Source of the DNA: UBA3478 sp964217345
GTDB lineage: Bacteria > Bacteroidota > Bacteroidia > Flavobacteriales > Flavobacteriaceae
Assembly: GCA_964217345.1 (NCBI GenBank)
Contig: CAXPJI010000012.1
Span: 1-14,139 of the forward strand
Length of the DNA: 14,139 nucleotides
Direction of reading: 5' to 3'
Part shown: one piece after another, positions 1 to 5,490 of the stretch
Layout: every line of letters starts with the position of its first letter
Numbering within the stretch: position 1 is the first letter of the stretch
Notes under the pieces: model-generated
What the model was told of the DNA's origin: nothing
Databases searched by the model: none
The model's input: the letters and a program-made list of their open reading frames with translations, nothing else
Translations under genes and position numbers: made by a program

Positions 1-88
1 ATTTGATTTGAATATCTAAAAAATCAGGATATTCAGGAATGCTCTTTGCAGATGCGAAATGTACTCTTTCGGTTTGTTTTGTAACCAT
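1..88 (-). CDS. rpoB: RNA polymerase beta subunit, N-terminal fragment
   Basis: This is the first 29 codons of rpoB, cut by the left window edge. The ATG is the complement of 86-88 and the peptide begins MVTKQTERVHFASAKSIPEY, continuing PDFLDIQIK. That matches the usual opening of Bacteroidota beta subunits, in which a few polar residues lead to a conserved PDFLDIQ segment. The beta subunit forms half of the RNA polymerase active-site cleft and binds rifampicin. Its place directly after rplL is the near-universal bacterial order. No SD lies ahead of the ATG, as is normal in this phylum. A 140-base gap with two hairpins separates it from rplL. Only the start is visible, so nothing can be said about the rest of the gene. 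Confidence 0.93.
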   Translation of the reverse strand, partial: MVTKQTERVHFASAKSIPEYPDFLDIQIK

Positions 89-147
89 CTAACGGACAAT
101 TTATAGTCAAAAAAAGTATTATAAGTCGACCTTATTTCAAAGGTCCT

Positions 148-163
148 AACAACCTAGGTTGTT
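148..163. repeat. Perfect 16-base palindrome after the rplL hairpin
   Basis: The sequence AACAACCTAGGTTGTT reads the same on both strands. It lies 7 bases downstream (in rpoB direction) of the larger hairpin. It could fold as a second small stem, or the DNA could bind a dimeric protein. It looks like a degenerate copy of the larger hairpin: both contain AAGGTC followed by a TAAC-CAAC-type arm and a GTTG arm. The function is unknown. Confidence 0.5.
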
Positions 164-170
164 TAAAACA

Positions 171-210
171 GGCGAAGGTCTAACCAACTTTCGTTGGATA
201 GACCTTTGCC
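171..210 (-). promoter_or_regulatory. Strong hairpin in the rplL-rpoB spacer
   Basis: Read on the minus strand, 210-193 pairs with 188-171. There are 12 outer pairs including one G-U, one mismatch (198/183), then 5 inner pairs closing a GAAA tetraloop. It begins 18 bases after the rplL stop. It is followed by UGUUUU rather than a long U-run, so a partial terminator or an RNase processing site is likelier than a full stop. rpoB must still be transcribed through it. In E. coli the same spacer holds an attenuator and an RNase III site; the parallel is inferred. Confidence 0.6.
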
Positions 211-228
211 TAATAAGCTATGGAAGTA

Positions 229-609
229 TTACTTAAGCTCAACCTCAGCACCAGCCTCTTCAAGAGATTTTTTGATACCTTCAGCTTCGTCTTTAGAAAT
301 ACCTTCTTTAACTGATTTTGGAGCTCCGTCAACTACTTCTTTAGCTTCTTTCAATCCAAGACCTGTTAATTCTTTTACAAGCTTAACAACCGCAAGTTTA
401 GAAGCACCTGCTGACTTAAGAATTACGTCAAATTCTGACTTTTCTTCTGCACCAGCAGCATCTCCACCACCAGCAGCAGGACCAGCAACAGCTACAGCTG
501 CAGCTGCAGGCTCGATGCCGTACTCCTCCTTAAGGATGTTAGCTAATTCATTAACCTCTTTTACAGTTAGGTTAACCAGTTGTTCTGCGAAATCTTTTAA
601 ATCTGCCAT
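229..609 (-). CDS. rplL: 50S ribosomal protein bL12 (L7/L12)
   Basis: This 126-residue protein has the full L7/L12 layout. Residues 1-33 are the N-terminal dimerisation domain (MADLKDFAEQLVNLTVKEVN), about 35-53 an Ala/Gly-rich flexible hinge, and the rest the C-terminal domain. The C-terminal domain carries the conserved KSEFDVIL and LGLKEAKEVVDGAPK segments that contact elongation factors. Several dimers dock on L10 to form the ribosomal stalk, which recruits EF-Tu and EF-G. The gene follows rplJ after 51 bases and precedes rpoB. The start is set by the conserved MADLK sequence. No SD is present. The TAA stop is followed at once by a strong hairpin. Confidence 0.98.
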   Translation of the reverse strand: MADLKDFAEQLVNLTVKEVNELANILKEEYGIEPAAAAVAVAGPAAGGGDAAGAEEKSEFDVILKSAGASKLAVVKLVKELTGLGLKEAKEVVDGAPKSVKEGISKDEAEGIKKSLEEAGAEVELK

Positions 610-660
610 TTTTCTATCGTTTAATAAAGTTTAAAATATTGTGTATTGAGTGCGTACAAA

Positions 661-1176
661 TTATCGTTCAGAAAGGGTTTGAATAATACCCGCAAGCTTA
701 CCGCCACCTGATTTAAGACCAGATACAACGTTTTTCGCTGGGCTCTGAAGAAGCGTGATGATATCACCGATAAGTTCTTCCTTAGACTTGATGCTAACAA
801 GCGTATCAAGCAGCTCATCACCGATGTAAACCGATTCTTCAATGTAAGCTCCTTTTAAAACGGGCTTCTTTGATTTCTTTCTGAAATTCTTGATCAATTT
901 AGCCGGGCCGTTACCAGCCTCAGCAATCATTAATGAGGTTTCACCTTTAAGAATGGTAGTTAAATCACCAAAATCCTTATCTGAAGCCTCCATTGCTTTT
1001 GCAAGCAAAGTGTTCTTAACTACTGTAAGTGAAATATTTGCCTTAAAGCAAGATCTTCTTAAATCAGCAGTGGTAGCCGCATCTAAACCTGAGATATCAG
1101 TAAGATAAATCGTAGTGCTTGATGCTAACTTCTCTCTAAGTTGTTCTATAGCTAGTGCTTTTTCTTCTCTAGTCAT
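661..1176 (-). CDS. rplJ: 50S ribosomal protein uL10
   Basis: This 171-residue protein forms the base of the ribosomal stalk. It binds 23S rRNA through its N-terminal domain and L7/L12 dimers through its C-terminal helix. The N-terminal part shows the L10 pattern IYLTDISGLDA, LRRSCFKANISLTVVKNTL and the GPAKLIKNF region. The C-terminal helix GKLAGIIQTLSER ends the protein. The reading frame stays open upstream to 1215, inside rplA, but the ATG at 1174-1176 gives the usual family start MTREEK and leaves 19 bases after the rplA stop, so I chose it. It lies between rplA and rplL in the conserved ribosomal operon. Confidence 0.96.
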   Translation of the reverse strand: MTREEKALAIEQLREKLASSTTIYLTDISGLDAATTADLRRSCFKANISLTVVKNTLLAKAMEASDKDFGDLTTILKGETSLMIAEAGNGPAKLIKNFRKKSKKPVLKGAYIEESVYIGDELLDTLVSIKSKEELIGDIITLLQSPAKNVVSGLKSGGGKLAGIIQTLSER

Positions 1177-1195
1177 GTCGTAAGTTCTTAAGTAC

Positions 1196-1885
1196 TTAAA
1201 TGGCTTTTGGGTCAAGTGGAATACTCGGACTCATCGTTGAAGAAATATGGACACTCTTCATGTAAACCCCTTTTGCCGCAGCAGGCTTCATACGATTTAA
1301 AGTATCAATAAGCTCTTTAGCGTTGTCTGCGATCTTGTCAGCTTCGAATGAAACCTTTGCAATTGCAGCGTGAACATTACCCGCTTTATCTACTTTAAAG
1401 TCAATTTTACCTGATTTAACTTCTGTTACCGCTTTAGCGACATCCATAGTAACCGTTCCTGTTTTTGGGTTTGGCATAAGACCACGAGGTCCTAATACAC
1501 GACCTAAAGGTCCTAATTTACCCATAACAGCAGGCATGGTGATAATAACGTCAACGTCTGTCCAACCTGATTTAATTTTGTCTAGATACTCATCTAAACC
1601 AACATAATCAGCTCCAGCTTCCTTAGCCTCGGCTTCTTTATCAGGCGTTACTAGTGCTAAAACGCGAACGTCTTTACCGGTACCGTGAGGTAGGGTAACA
1701 ACACCACGAACCATTTGATTTGCTTTACGTGGATCTACTCCAAGGCGTACTGCTAAATCAACAGATGCATCAAAATTTGCTTTGGTAATCTCTTTAACTA
1801 AAGCTGCGGCTTCGGTAAGTGAGTAAAGCTTAGAACTATCAATTAGTGCTCTAGCCTCTTTTTGTTTTTTTGTCAATTTTCCCAT
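1196..1885 (-). CDS. rplA: 50S ribosomal protein uL1
   Basis: This 229-residue L1 is of normal length. It binds 23S rRNA to form the mobile L1 arm that helps release deacylated tRNA from the E site. Recognisable segments are the basic start MGKLTKKQKEAR, FDASVDLAVRLGVDPRKANQ, VRGVVTLPHGTGK, and the L1 signature around GRVLGPRGLMPNPKTGT, ending SSTMSPSIPLDP. It follows rplK after 15 bases and precedes rplJ after 19. In many bacteria L1 represses its own operon by binding the rplK leader. I looked for such a site ahead of rplK and saw no convincing one. Confidence 0.98.
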   Translation of the reverse strand: MGKLTKKQKEARALIDSSKLYSLTEAAALVKEITKANFDASVDLAVRLGVDPRKANQMVRGVVTLPHGTGKDVRVLALVTPDKEAEAKEAGADYVGLDEYLDKIKSGWTDVDVIITMPAVMGKLGPLGRVLGPRGLMPNPKTGTVTMDVAKAVTEVKSGKIDFKVDKAGNVHAAIAKVSFEADKIADNAKELIDTLNRMKPAAAKGVYMKSVHISSTMSPSIPLDPKAI

Positions 1886-1900
1886 TACGTCAGTCGTTTA

Positions 1901-2338
1901 TTAAAAAGGTTTAGTTCCAGAAACTTTGATACCCATAGATCTTGCTGTACCAGCAATCATCATCATCGCAGACTCAACTGTGAAGGCATTTAAATCTACC
2001 ATCTTGTCTTCTGCAATTCCTTTGATTTGATCCCAAGTAACCGAAGCAACTTTAGAACGATTTGGTTCACCTGAACCTTTTTTAACTTTTGCTGCTTCCA
2101 ATAGCTGAACGGCCGCCGGAGGTGTTTTTACCACAAAGTCGAAAGACTTATCCGTGTAAACCGTGATAACTACTGGTAAAACTTTACCAGGCTTATCTTG
2201 AGTTCTAGCATTAAACTGCTTACAGAACTCCATGATGTTTACACCTGCGGCACCTAAGGCGGGTCCAACCGGTGGCGATGGGTTCGCAGCACCTCCCCTA
2301 ACTTGTAGCTTAACTACTTTACCTATTTCTTTTGCCAT
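1901..2338 (-). CDS. rplK: 50S ribosomal protein uL11
   Basis: This 145-residue L11 is of normal length. It binds the GTPase-associated centre of 23S rRNA, the thiostrepton-site region, and takes part in factor-dependent GTP hydrolysis. The N-terminal domain carries KLQVRGGAANPSPPVGPALG with the conserved proline-rich hinge. The C-terminal RNA-binding domain carries KGSGEPNRSKVASVTW and ends AGTARSMGIKVSG. It sits 65 bases after nusG, the largest gap among these ribosomal genes. Only weak 4-5 bp stems are seen in that gap. No SD precedes the ATG. Confidence 0.98.
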   Translation of the reverse strand: MAKEIGKVVKLQVRGGAANPSPPVGPALGAAGVNIMEFCKQFNARTQDKPGKVLPVVITVYTDKSFDFVVKTPPAAVQLLEAAKVKKGSGEPNRSKVASVTWDQIKGIAEDKMVDLNAFTVESAMMMIAGTARSMGIKVSGTKPF

Positions 2339-2403
2339 AATTAATAATTAATCGTTTGCCGTTGCATTGTTGGAAGCGATACAACTGAGCGATTATGTAA
2401 CAT

Positions 2404-2955
2404 TTAAATTTTCTCTACTTGTAAATAGCTTAATTCAAGAGGGGTTCTTCTACCAAAAATCTTCACCATTACCTCAAGTTTGCGCTTTTCTTCGTTGATT
2501 TTCTCAATAGTTCCATTGAAACCATTGAAAGGACCATCAACCACCTTAACTGTTTCACCAAGTACAAATGGGATAGCAACATCATCAGCATTTAGTGAAA
2601 ACTCATCCACTTTACCAAGCATTCGATTTACTTCAGACTTACGCAATGGTACAGGATCTCCTCCTTTGGTTTCACCTAAAAATCCAATAACGTTCGTAAT
2701 CGAACGAATAACGTGAACCATCTCACCTCCTAGATTCGCCTTGATCATGATGTATCCAGGGAAATAAGTACGCTCCTTTTGAATCTTTTTACCGTTACGA
2801 ATCTGAACAACCTTTTCAGTAGGAACGAGAACTTCATCTAAATAGTCACTCAAACCTTGACGCTCAATCTCAGTTTGAATGTAACCACTGATTTTATTCT
2901 CCTGTCCGCTTACCGCACGAACCACATACCATTTCTTTTCAAGTACCTCTGACAT
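2404..2955 (-). CDS. nusG: Transcription termination/antitermination factor NusG
   Basis: This 183-residue protein binds the RNA polymerase clamp through its N-terminal NGN domain and uses its C-terminal KOW domain to contact partners such as Rho or ribosomal protein uS10. The NGN domain is seen as KKWYVVRAVSGQENKISGY and ERTYFPGYIMIKANL. The KOW domain lies near residues 128-165, with the conserved VVDGPFNGFNGTIEKINEEK. It follows secE after 15 bases and precedes rplK, the order seen in most bacteria. The start ATG at 2953-2955 gives a family-normal N-terminus. Confidence 0.97.
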   Translation of the reverse strand: MSEVLEKKWYVVRAVSGQENKISGYIQTEIERQGLSDYLDEVLVPTEKVVQIRNGKKIQKERTYFPGYIMIKANLGGEMVHVIRSITNVIGFLGETKGGDPVPLRKSEVNRMLGKVDEFSLNADDVAIPFVLGETVKVVDGPFNGFNGTIEKINEEKRKLEVMVKIFGRRTPLELSYLQVEKI

Positions 2956-2970
2956 TGTTGTGCTTCGTTA

Positions 2971-3156
2971 TTATTTAATCAAACTAAAGTATACCTGAAT
3001 CAAGCGGCTAAAAACAGAGTCTACTCCCCAAGTCAATAGGGCAAAAAGGATTGAGAACACTGCTACAGTAACCATAAGGCTAGATGATTCTTGACGTGAT
3101 GGCCAAGAAACCTGGTTCTTTAATTCCTCTACTGATTCTTTGATATAATTAATCAT
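2971..3156 (-). CDS. secE: Preprotein translocase subunit SecE
   Basis: This is a short, 61-residue, single-span SecE of the Bacteroidota type. It is the clamp subunit of the SecYEG channel in the inner membrane. The N-terminal amphipathic part contains the SecE signature VEELKNQVSWPSRQE. One hydrophobic segment follows at about residues 28-46, and the tail is short. The frame is open upstream into tRNA-Trp, but those codons are an artefact. ATG 3154-3156 gives the usual start MINYIKESVEELK. A small GC-rich hairpin (3176-3188, GAGGC/GCCUC) lies between it and tRNA-Trp and may mark the 3' processing point of the tRNA. Confidence 0.95.
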   Translation of the reverse strand: MINYIKESVEELKNQVSWPSRQESSSLMVTVAVFSILFALLTWGVDSVFSRLIQVYFSLIK

Positions 3157-3198
3157 CTTTTCTTCGTCTATAATTGAGGCAAAGCCTCGTAATACTTG

Positions 3199-3271
3199 CA
3201 CGGGAGGAGAGACTCGAACTCCCGACACCTGGTTTTGGAGACCAGTGCTCTACCAACTGAGCTACACCCGT
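3199..3271 (-). tRNA. tRNA-Trp (anticodon CCA)
   Basis: A 73-nt cloverleaf can be drawn by hand: acceptor stem, D arm GCUC/GAGC, anticodon arm CUGGU-CUCCAAA-ACCAG with CCA, variable loop GUGUC, and T arm GGGAG-UUCGAGU-CUCUC. The discriminator base is G73. The 3' CCA is not encoded. Pair 6-67 in the acceptor stem is U-U, a mismatch. The gene is embedded between tuf and secE, so it must be cut out of the long mRNA. A long hairpin ends only 2 bases from its 5' end. Confidence 0.97.
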
Positions 3272-3273
3272 TT

Positions 3274-3324
3274 GTATGTACACTAAAAGGTATCCTTAAT
3301 CAGGACACCCTTTAGCGCATACAC
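3274..3324 (-). promoter_or_regulatory. Long processing-type hairpin between tuf and tRNA-Trp
   Basis: On the minus-strand RNA, 3324-3303 pairs with 3295-3274. This is 22 positions with 21 pairs including several G-U, one C-A mismatch (3320/3278), and a 7-base loop (3296-3302). No U-run follows, so it is not an intrinsic terminator. Its length and regular helix are of the kind cut by RNase III. It ends 2 bases before the mature 5' end of tRNA-Trp, so it could separate the tuf mRNA from the tRNA-secE-nusG part. That role is inferred. Confidence 0.65.
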
Positions 3325-3340
3325 TATTGTAAACTAGAAC

Positions 3341-4528
3341 TTAGTCTAGAATTTCAGTTACCTGTCCTGCACCTACAGTTCTACCACCTTCACGGATAGC
3401 GAAACGTAGACCAACGCTTAATGCGATTGGCTGAATAAGGTCAACAGTAATAGTAAGGTTATCACCTGGCATTACCATCTCAACACCATCAGGAAGGTTG
3501 ATGTTACCTGTTACATCAGTTGTACGAACGTAGAACTGTGGACGGTAGTTGTTGTGGAATGGAGTGTGACGTCCACCTTCTTCTTTTTTAAGGATATAAA
3601 CCTCAGCTTTGAATTTCGCGTGTGGCTTAACCGAAGCAGGCTTACAGATTACCATACCACGCTTGATATCAGATTTCTCAATACCACGAAGTAGTAAACC
3701 TACGTTATCACCAGCTTCTCCACGATCTAGGATCTTACGGAACATCTCTACCCCAGTGATTGTTGAAGTAAGTTTTTCAGCTCCCATACCGATAATCTCT
3801 ACAGGGTCTCCAGTGTTAGCAACACCAGTTTCGATACGACCTGTAGCAACAGTACCACGACCTGTAATAGTAAATACGTCTTCGATAGGCATTAGGAATG
3901 GCTTATCTACGTCACGAGCAGGAAGTTCAATCCAGTTATCTACAGCTTCCATAAGCTCCATAACTGAATCTACCCATTTTTGCTCGCCGTTAAGAGCACC
4001 TAGTGCAGAACCCATGATAACAGGTCCATTGTCACCATCATACTCATAGAATGATAAAAGCTCACGAACTTCCATCTCAACTAGCTCAAGTAGCTCTTCG
4101 TCATCAACCATATCCACTTTGTTCATGAATACAACGATACGAGGGATACCTACCTGACGACCAAGAAGGATGTGCTCACGAGTTTGTGGCATAGGACCAT
4201 CAGTAGCAGCTACTACTAAGATCGCACCGTCCATCTGTGCAGCACCAGTTACCATGTTCTTTACGTAATCCGCGTGACCTGGACAGTCAACGTGAGCATA
4301 GTGACGGTTTGCAGTAGAATACTCTACGTGTGAAGTGTTAATAGTAATACCACGTTCTTTTTCTTCAGGAGCGTTGTCGATCGAGTCGAAACTACGCAAT
4401 TCAGATAGACCTGCATTTGCAAGTACAGTGGTAATCGCTGCGGTAAGCGTTGTCTTACCGTGGTCTACGTGCCCAATAGTACCAATGTTAAGGTGGGGTT
4501 TCGACCGGTCAAATGTTTCCTTTGCCAT
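3341..4528 (-). CDS. tuf: Elongation factor Tu
   Basis: This 395-residue EF-Tu delivers aminoacyl-tRNA to the ribosomal A site with GTP hydrolysis. All G-domain motifs are intact: the P-loop GHVDHGKT at residues 19-26, the switch I sequence RGITINTSHVEY, DCPGH at 81-85 with the catalytic His85, and NKVD at 136-139. Domains II and III follow, with the usual GRGTVATGRIETG and RTVGAGQVTEILD ends. Upstream lie four tRNA genes and downstream tRNA-Trp and secE. The leader has no SD next to the ATG. It contains a hairpin with a following U-run at 4571-4606. Only one tuf copy is visible in this window. Confidence 0.99.
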   Translation of the reverse strand: MAKETFDRSKPHLNIGTIGHVDHGKTTLTAAITTVLANAGLSELRSFDSIDNAPEEKERGITINTSHVEYSTANRHYAHVDCPGHADYVKNMVTGAAQMDGAILVVAATDGPMPQTREHILLGRQVGIPRIVVFMNKVDMVDDEELLELVEMEVRELLSFYEYDGDNGPVIMGSALGALNGEQKWVDSVMELMEAVDNWIELPARDVDKPFLMPIEDVFTITGRGTVATGRIETGVANTGDPVEIIGMGAEKLTSTITGVEMFRKILDRGEAGDNVGLLLRGIEKSDIKRGMVICKPASVKPHAKFKAEVYILKKEEGGRHTPFHNNYRPQFYVRTTDVTGNINLPDGVEMVMPGDNLTITVDLIQPIALSVGLRFAIREGGRTVGAGQVTEILD

Positions 4529-4570
4529 TGTTAATGAATTTAATCTTAGTTTATATTAGTGTATAATCTT

Positions 4571-4606
4571 AAAAAAACACATACCCTCCTTTCGGGGAGC
4601 GCAGTG
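4571..4606 (-). terminator. Terminator-like hairpin in the tuf leader
   Basis: Minus-strand RNA 4606-4596 pairs with 4589-4578: CAC/GUG, UGC/GUA and CUCC/GGAG, with one G-G mismatch and one bulged U. Seven U residues (4577-4571) follow. It lies between tRNA-Thr(GGU) and the tuf start, so it could lower read-through from the tRNA part into tuf. The 3' arm contains GAAAGGAGG, which also resembles an SD, but it sits about 55 bases from the tuf ATG. The fold and the role are predictions. Confidence 0.5.
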
Positions 4607-4628
4607 CTGTAATTAATTCTTTTATTTG

Positions 4629-4700
4629 AGCCAATGACGGGATTTGAACCCGTGACCTCTTCCTTACCAAGGAAACGCTCTACCCCTGAGCTACACCGGC
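4629..4700 (-). tRNA. tRNA-Thr (anticodon GGU)
   Basis: A 72-nt cloverleaf: acceptor GCCGGUG/CAUUGGC with two G-U pairs, D arm GCUC/GAGC, anticodon arm UUUCC-UUGGUAA-GGAAG giving GGU, T arm ACGGG-UUCAAAU-CCCGU, and discriminator U. CCA is not encoded. It is the last of four tRNAs before tuf. Confidence 0.97.
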
Positions 4701-4749
4701 CTAATGTTTCCTTTAAAGCAAGAGCATTGAAACTCTTTGTAATATTTTG

Positions 4750-4822
4750 AGCGGGAGACCGGGTTCGAACCGGCGACATTCAGCTTGGAAGGCTGACGCT
4801 CTACCAACTGAGCTACTCCCGC
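4750..4822 (-). tRNA. tRNA-Gly (anticodon UCC)
   Basis: A 73-nt cloverleaf: acceptor GCGGGAG/CUCCCGC fully paired, D arm GCUC/GAGC, anticodon arm UCAGC-CUUCCAA-GCUGA giving UCC, T arm GCCGG-UUCGAAC-CCGGU, and discriminator U. CCA is not encoded. A 6-bp hairpin with a 3-base loop (4827-4841) sits just upstream and may help processing. Confidence 0.97.
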
Positions 4823-4863
4823 ATTTCGTCTACATTAGACGTATATTTCATTATTTCAATTTG

Positions 4864-4946
4864 TGGGGAGAGCAGGATTCGAACCTGCGAAGGTAAAAAC
4901 CAACAGATTTACAGTCTGTCCTCGTTGGCCGCTTGAGTATCTCCCC
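4864..4946 (-). tRNA. tRNA-Tyr (anticodon GUA)
   Basis: An 83-nt class II tRNA with acceptor GGGGAGA/UCUCCCC and anticodon arm ACAGA-CUGUAAA-UCUGU giving GUA. A long variable arm (UGGUUUUUACCUUC) is typical of bacterial tRNA-Tyr. The T arm is GCAGG-UUCGAAU-CCUGC and the discriminator is A. CCA is not encoded. Confidence 0.97.
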
Positions 4947-4982
4947 GGCACTTTTGGGATCACTCCCCCTTTTTGTTATTGG

Positions 4983-5056
4983 AGCCGGTGGAGGGACTCG
5001 AACCCACGACCTGCTGATTACAAATCAGCTGCTCTAGCCAGCTGAGCTACACCGGC
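4983..5056 (-). tRNA. tRNA-Thr (anticodon UGU)
   Basis: A 74-nt cloverleaf: acceptor GCCGGUG/CACCGGC fully paired, anticodon arm GCUGA-UUUGUAA-UCAGC giving UGU, T arm GUGGG-UUCGAGU-CCCUC with one U-U mismatch, and discriminator U. CCA is not encoded. It is the first gene of the tRNA/tuf operon, about 45 bases after the predicted transcription start. Confidence 0.97.
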
Positions 5057-5076
5057 GTCAAACGCCTTTTTCCAAC

Positions 5077-5105
5077 AAAAAAAAGTCCGCTATTTCTAAC
5101 GGACT
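5077..5105 (-). terminator. Intrinsic terminator of hpf
   Basis: Minus-strand RNA AGUCCGUUA (5105-5097) pairs with UAGCGGACU (5092-5084) across a GAAA tetraloop, with one U-G pair. The last U of the stem starts a run of eight U (5084-5077). This is a textbook rho-independent terminator 55 bases after the hpf stop. Its 5' arm overlaps the predicted start site of the downstream tRNA/tuf operon. Confidence 0.85.
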
Positions 5106-5106
5106 G

Positions 5107-5135
5107 CAAATGTAGAGAATATTTTTTTTTATCAA
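5107..5135 (-). promoter_or_regulatory. Promoter of the tRNA/tuf/ribosomal operon
   Basis: The minus strand has TTG (5135-5133) in a TTTTG context, an 18-base spacer, then TACATTTG (5114-5107). This fits the Bacteroidota consensus TTG-N17-23-TAnnTTTG. Transcription should start at about 5100-5103, inside the 5' arm of the hpf terminator, and run into tRNA-Thr(UGU). It is the best-matching promoter seen in the window, as expected for a translation operon. Confidence 0.75.
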
Positions 5136-5160
5136 AACAAATTCTAACAAATTTCTATCA

Positions 5161-5457
5161 TCAAAAACCTCTGATTTGCTTTTTCTTTTTGACCATACGT
5201 TCAAGGGCATGAACTCCTTGGTCTGCAGACTGCTCAAAGGTCCTAGCAAACTTCCTTACCAGCAACTTCCCTTTAGGAACTACTAACTTAATCTCTGTTA
5301 GTTTGTTAGACTTTTGTTTCGTGTTTTCAACCTTTAAAAAAACCTCAGCCTCAAGAATACGACCATAGAATCGCTCGAGCTTCTCAAGTCTTTTGTCAAT
5401 AAAGGTTTTGAGCTTTGCATCAGCTTTAAAGTTGACGGCATGAAATTGTACAACCAT
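5161..5457 (-). CDS. hpf: Ribosome hibernation promoting factor (HPF/RaiA family, short form)
   Basis: This 98-residue protein matches the short HPF/YfiA family in length and pattern. It starts MVVQFHAVNFKADAKLKTFI, followed by a basic helix KRLEKLERFYGRI, the strand AEVFLKVEN, then KLVVPKGKLLVRKFARTF and a second helix SADQGVHALERMV, ending in a basic tail KKKKQIRGF. Family members bind the 30S decoding centre in stationary phase and silence or dimerise ribosomes. The long-form dimerisation domain is absent. It lies 33 bases after the recombinase gene, so the two are probably co-transcribed. A good terminator follows it. There is no SD. Confidence 0.9.
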   Translation of the reverse strand: MVVQFHAVNFKADAKLKTFIDKRLEKLERFYGRILEAEVFLKVENTKQKSNKLTEIKLVVPKGKLLVRKFARTFEQSADQGVHALERMVKKKKQIRGF

Positions 5458-5490
5458 AAGTTTGACTTTTTGGGGCGGACCCCGTTTTAC

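Noticed and set aside
194..634. Long plus-strand reading frames opposite rplL, rplJ, nusG, tuf and the acyl-CoA dehydrogenase
   Set aside because: They are antisense shadows of highly biased codons, with low-complexity Ser/Ala/Pro-rich translations and no domains.
1177..1215. N-terminal extension of uL10 overlapping rplA
   Set aside because: Family members begin MTREEK; the extension overlaps the rplA end and has no homologous look.
2339..2403. Possible uL1-binding leader between nusG and rplK
   Set aside because: Only 4-5 bp stems (AAUCG/CGAUU, GUUG/CAAC) can be drawn, and I could not match the known L1 site. Not listed as a feature.
3157..3228. N-terminal extension of SecE into tRNA-Trp
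   Set aside because: The extra 24 codons come from tRNA sequence; the family start is MINYIKESVEELK.
5472..5483. GGGG-UCCG-CCCC mini-hairpin between the recombinase and hpf as a terminator
   Set aside because: The stem is 4 bp and is followed by A residues, not U, on the transcribed strand.
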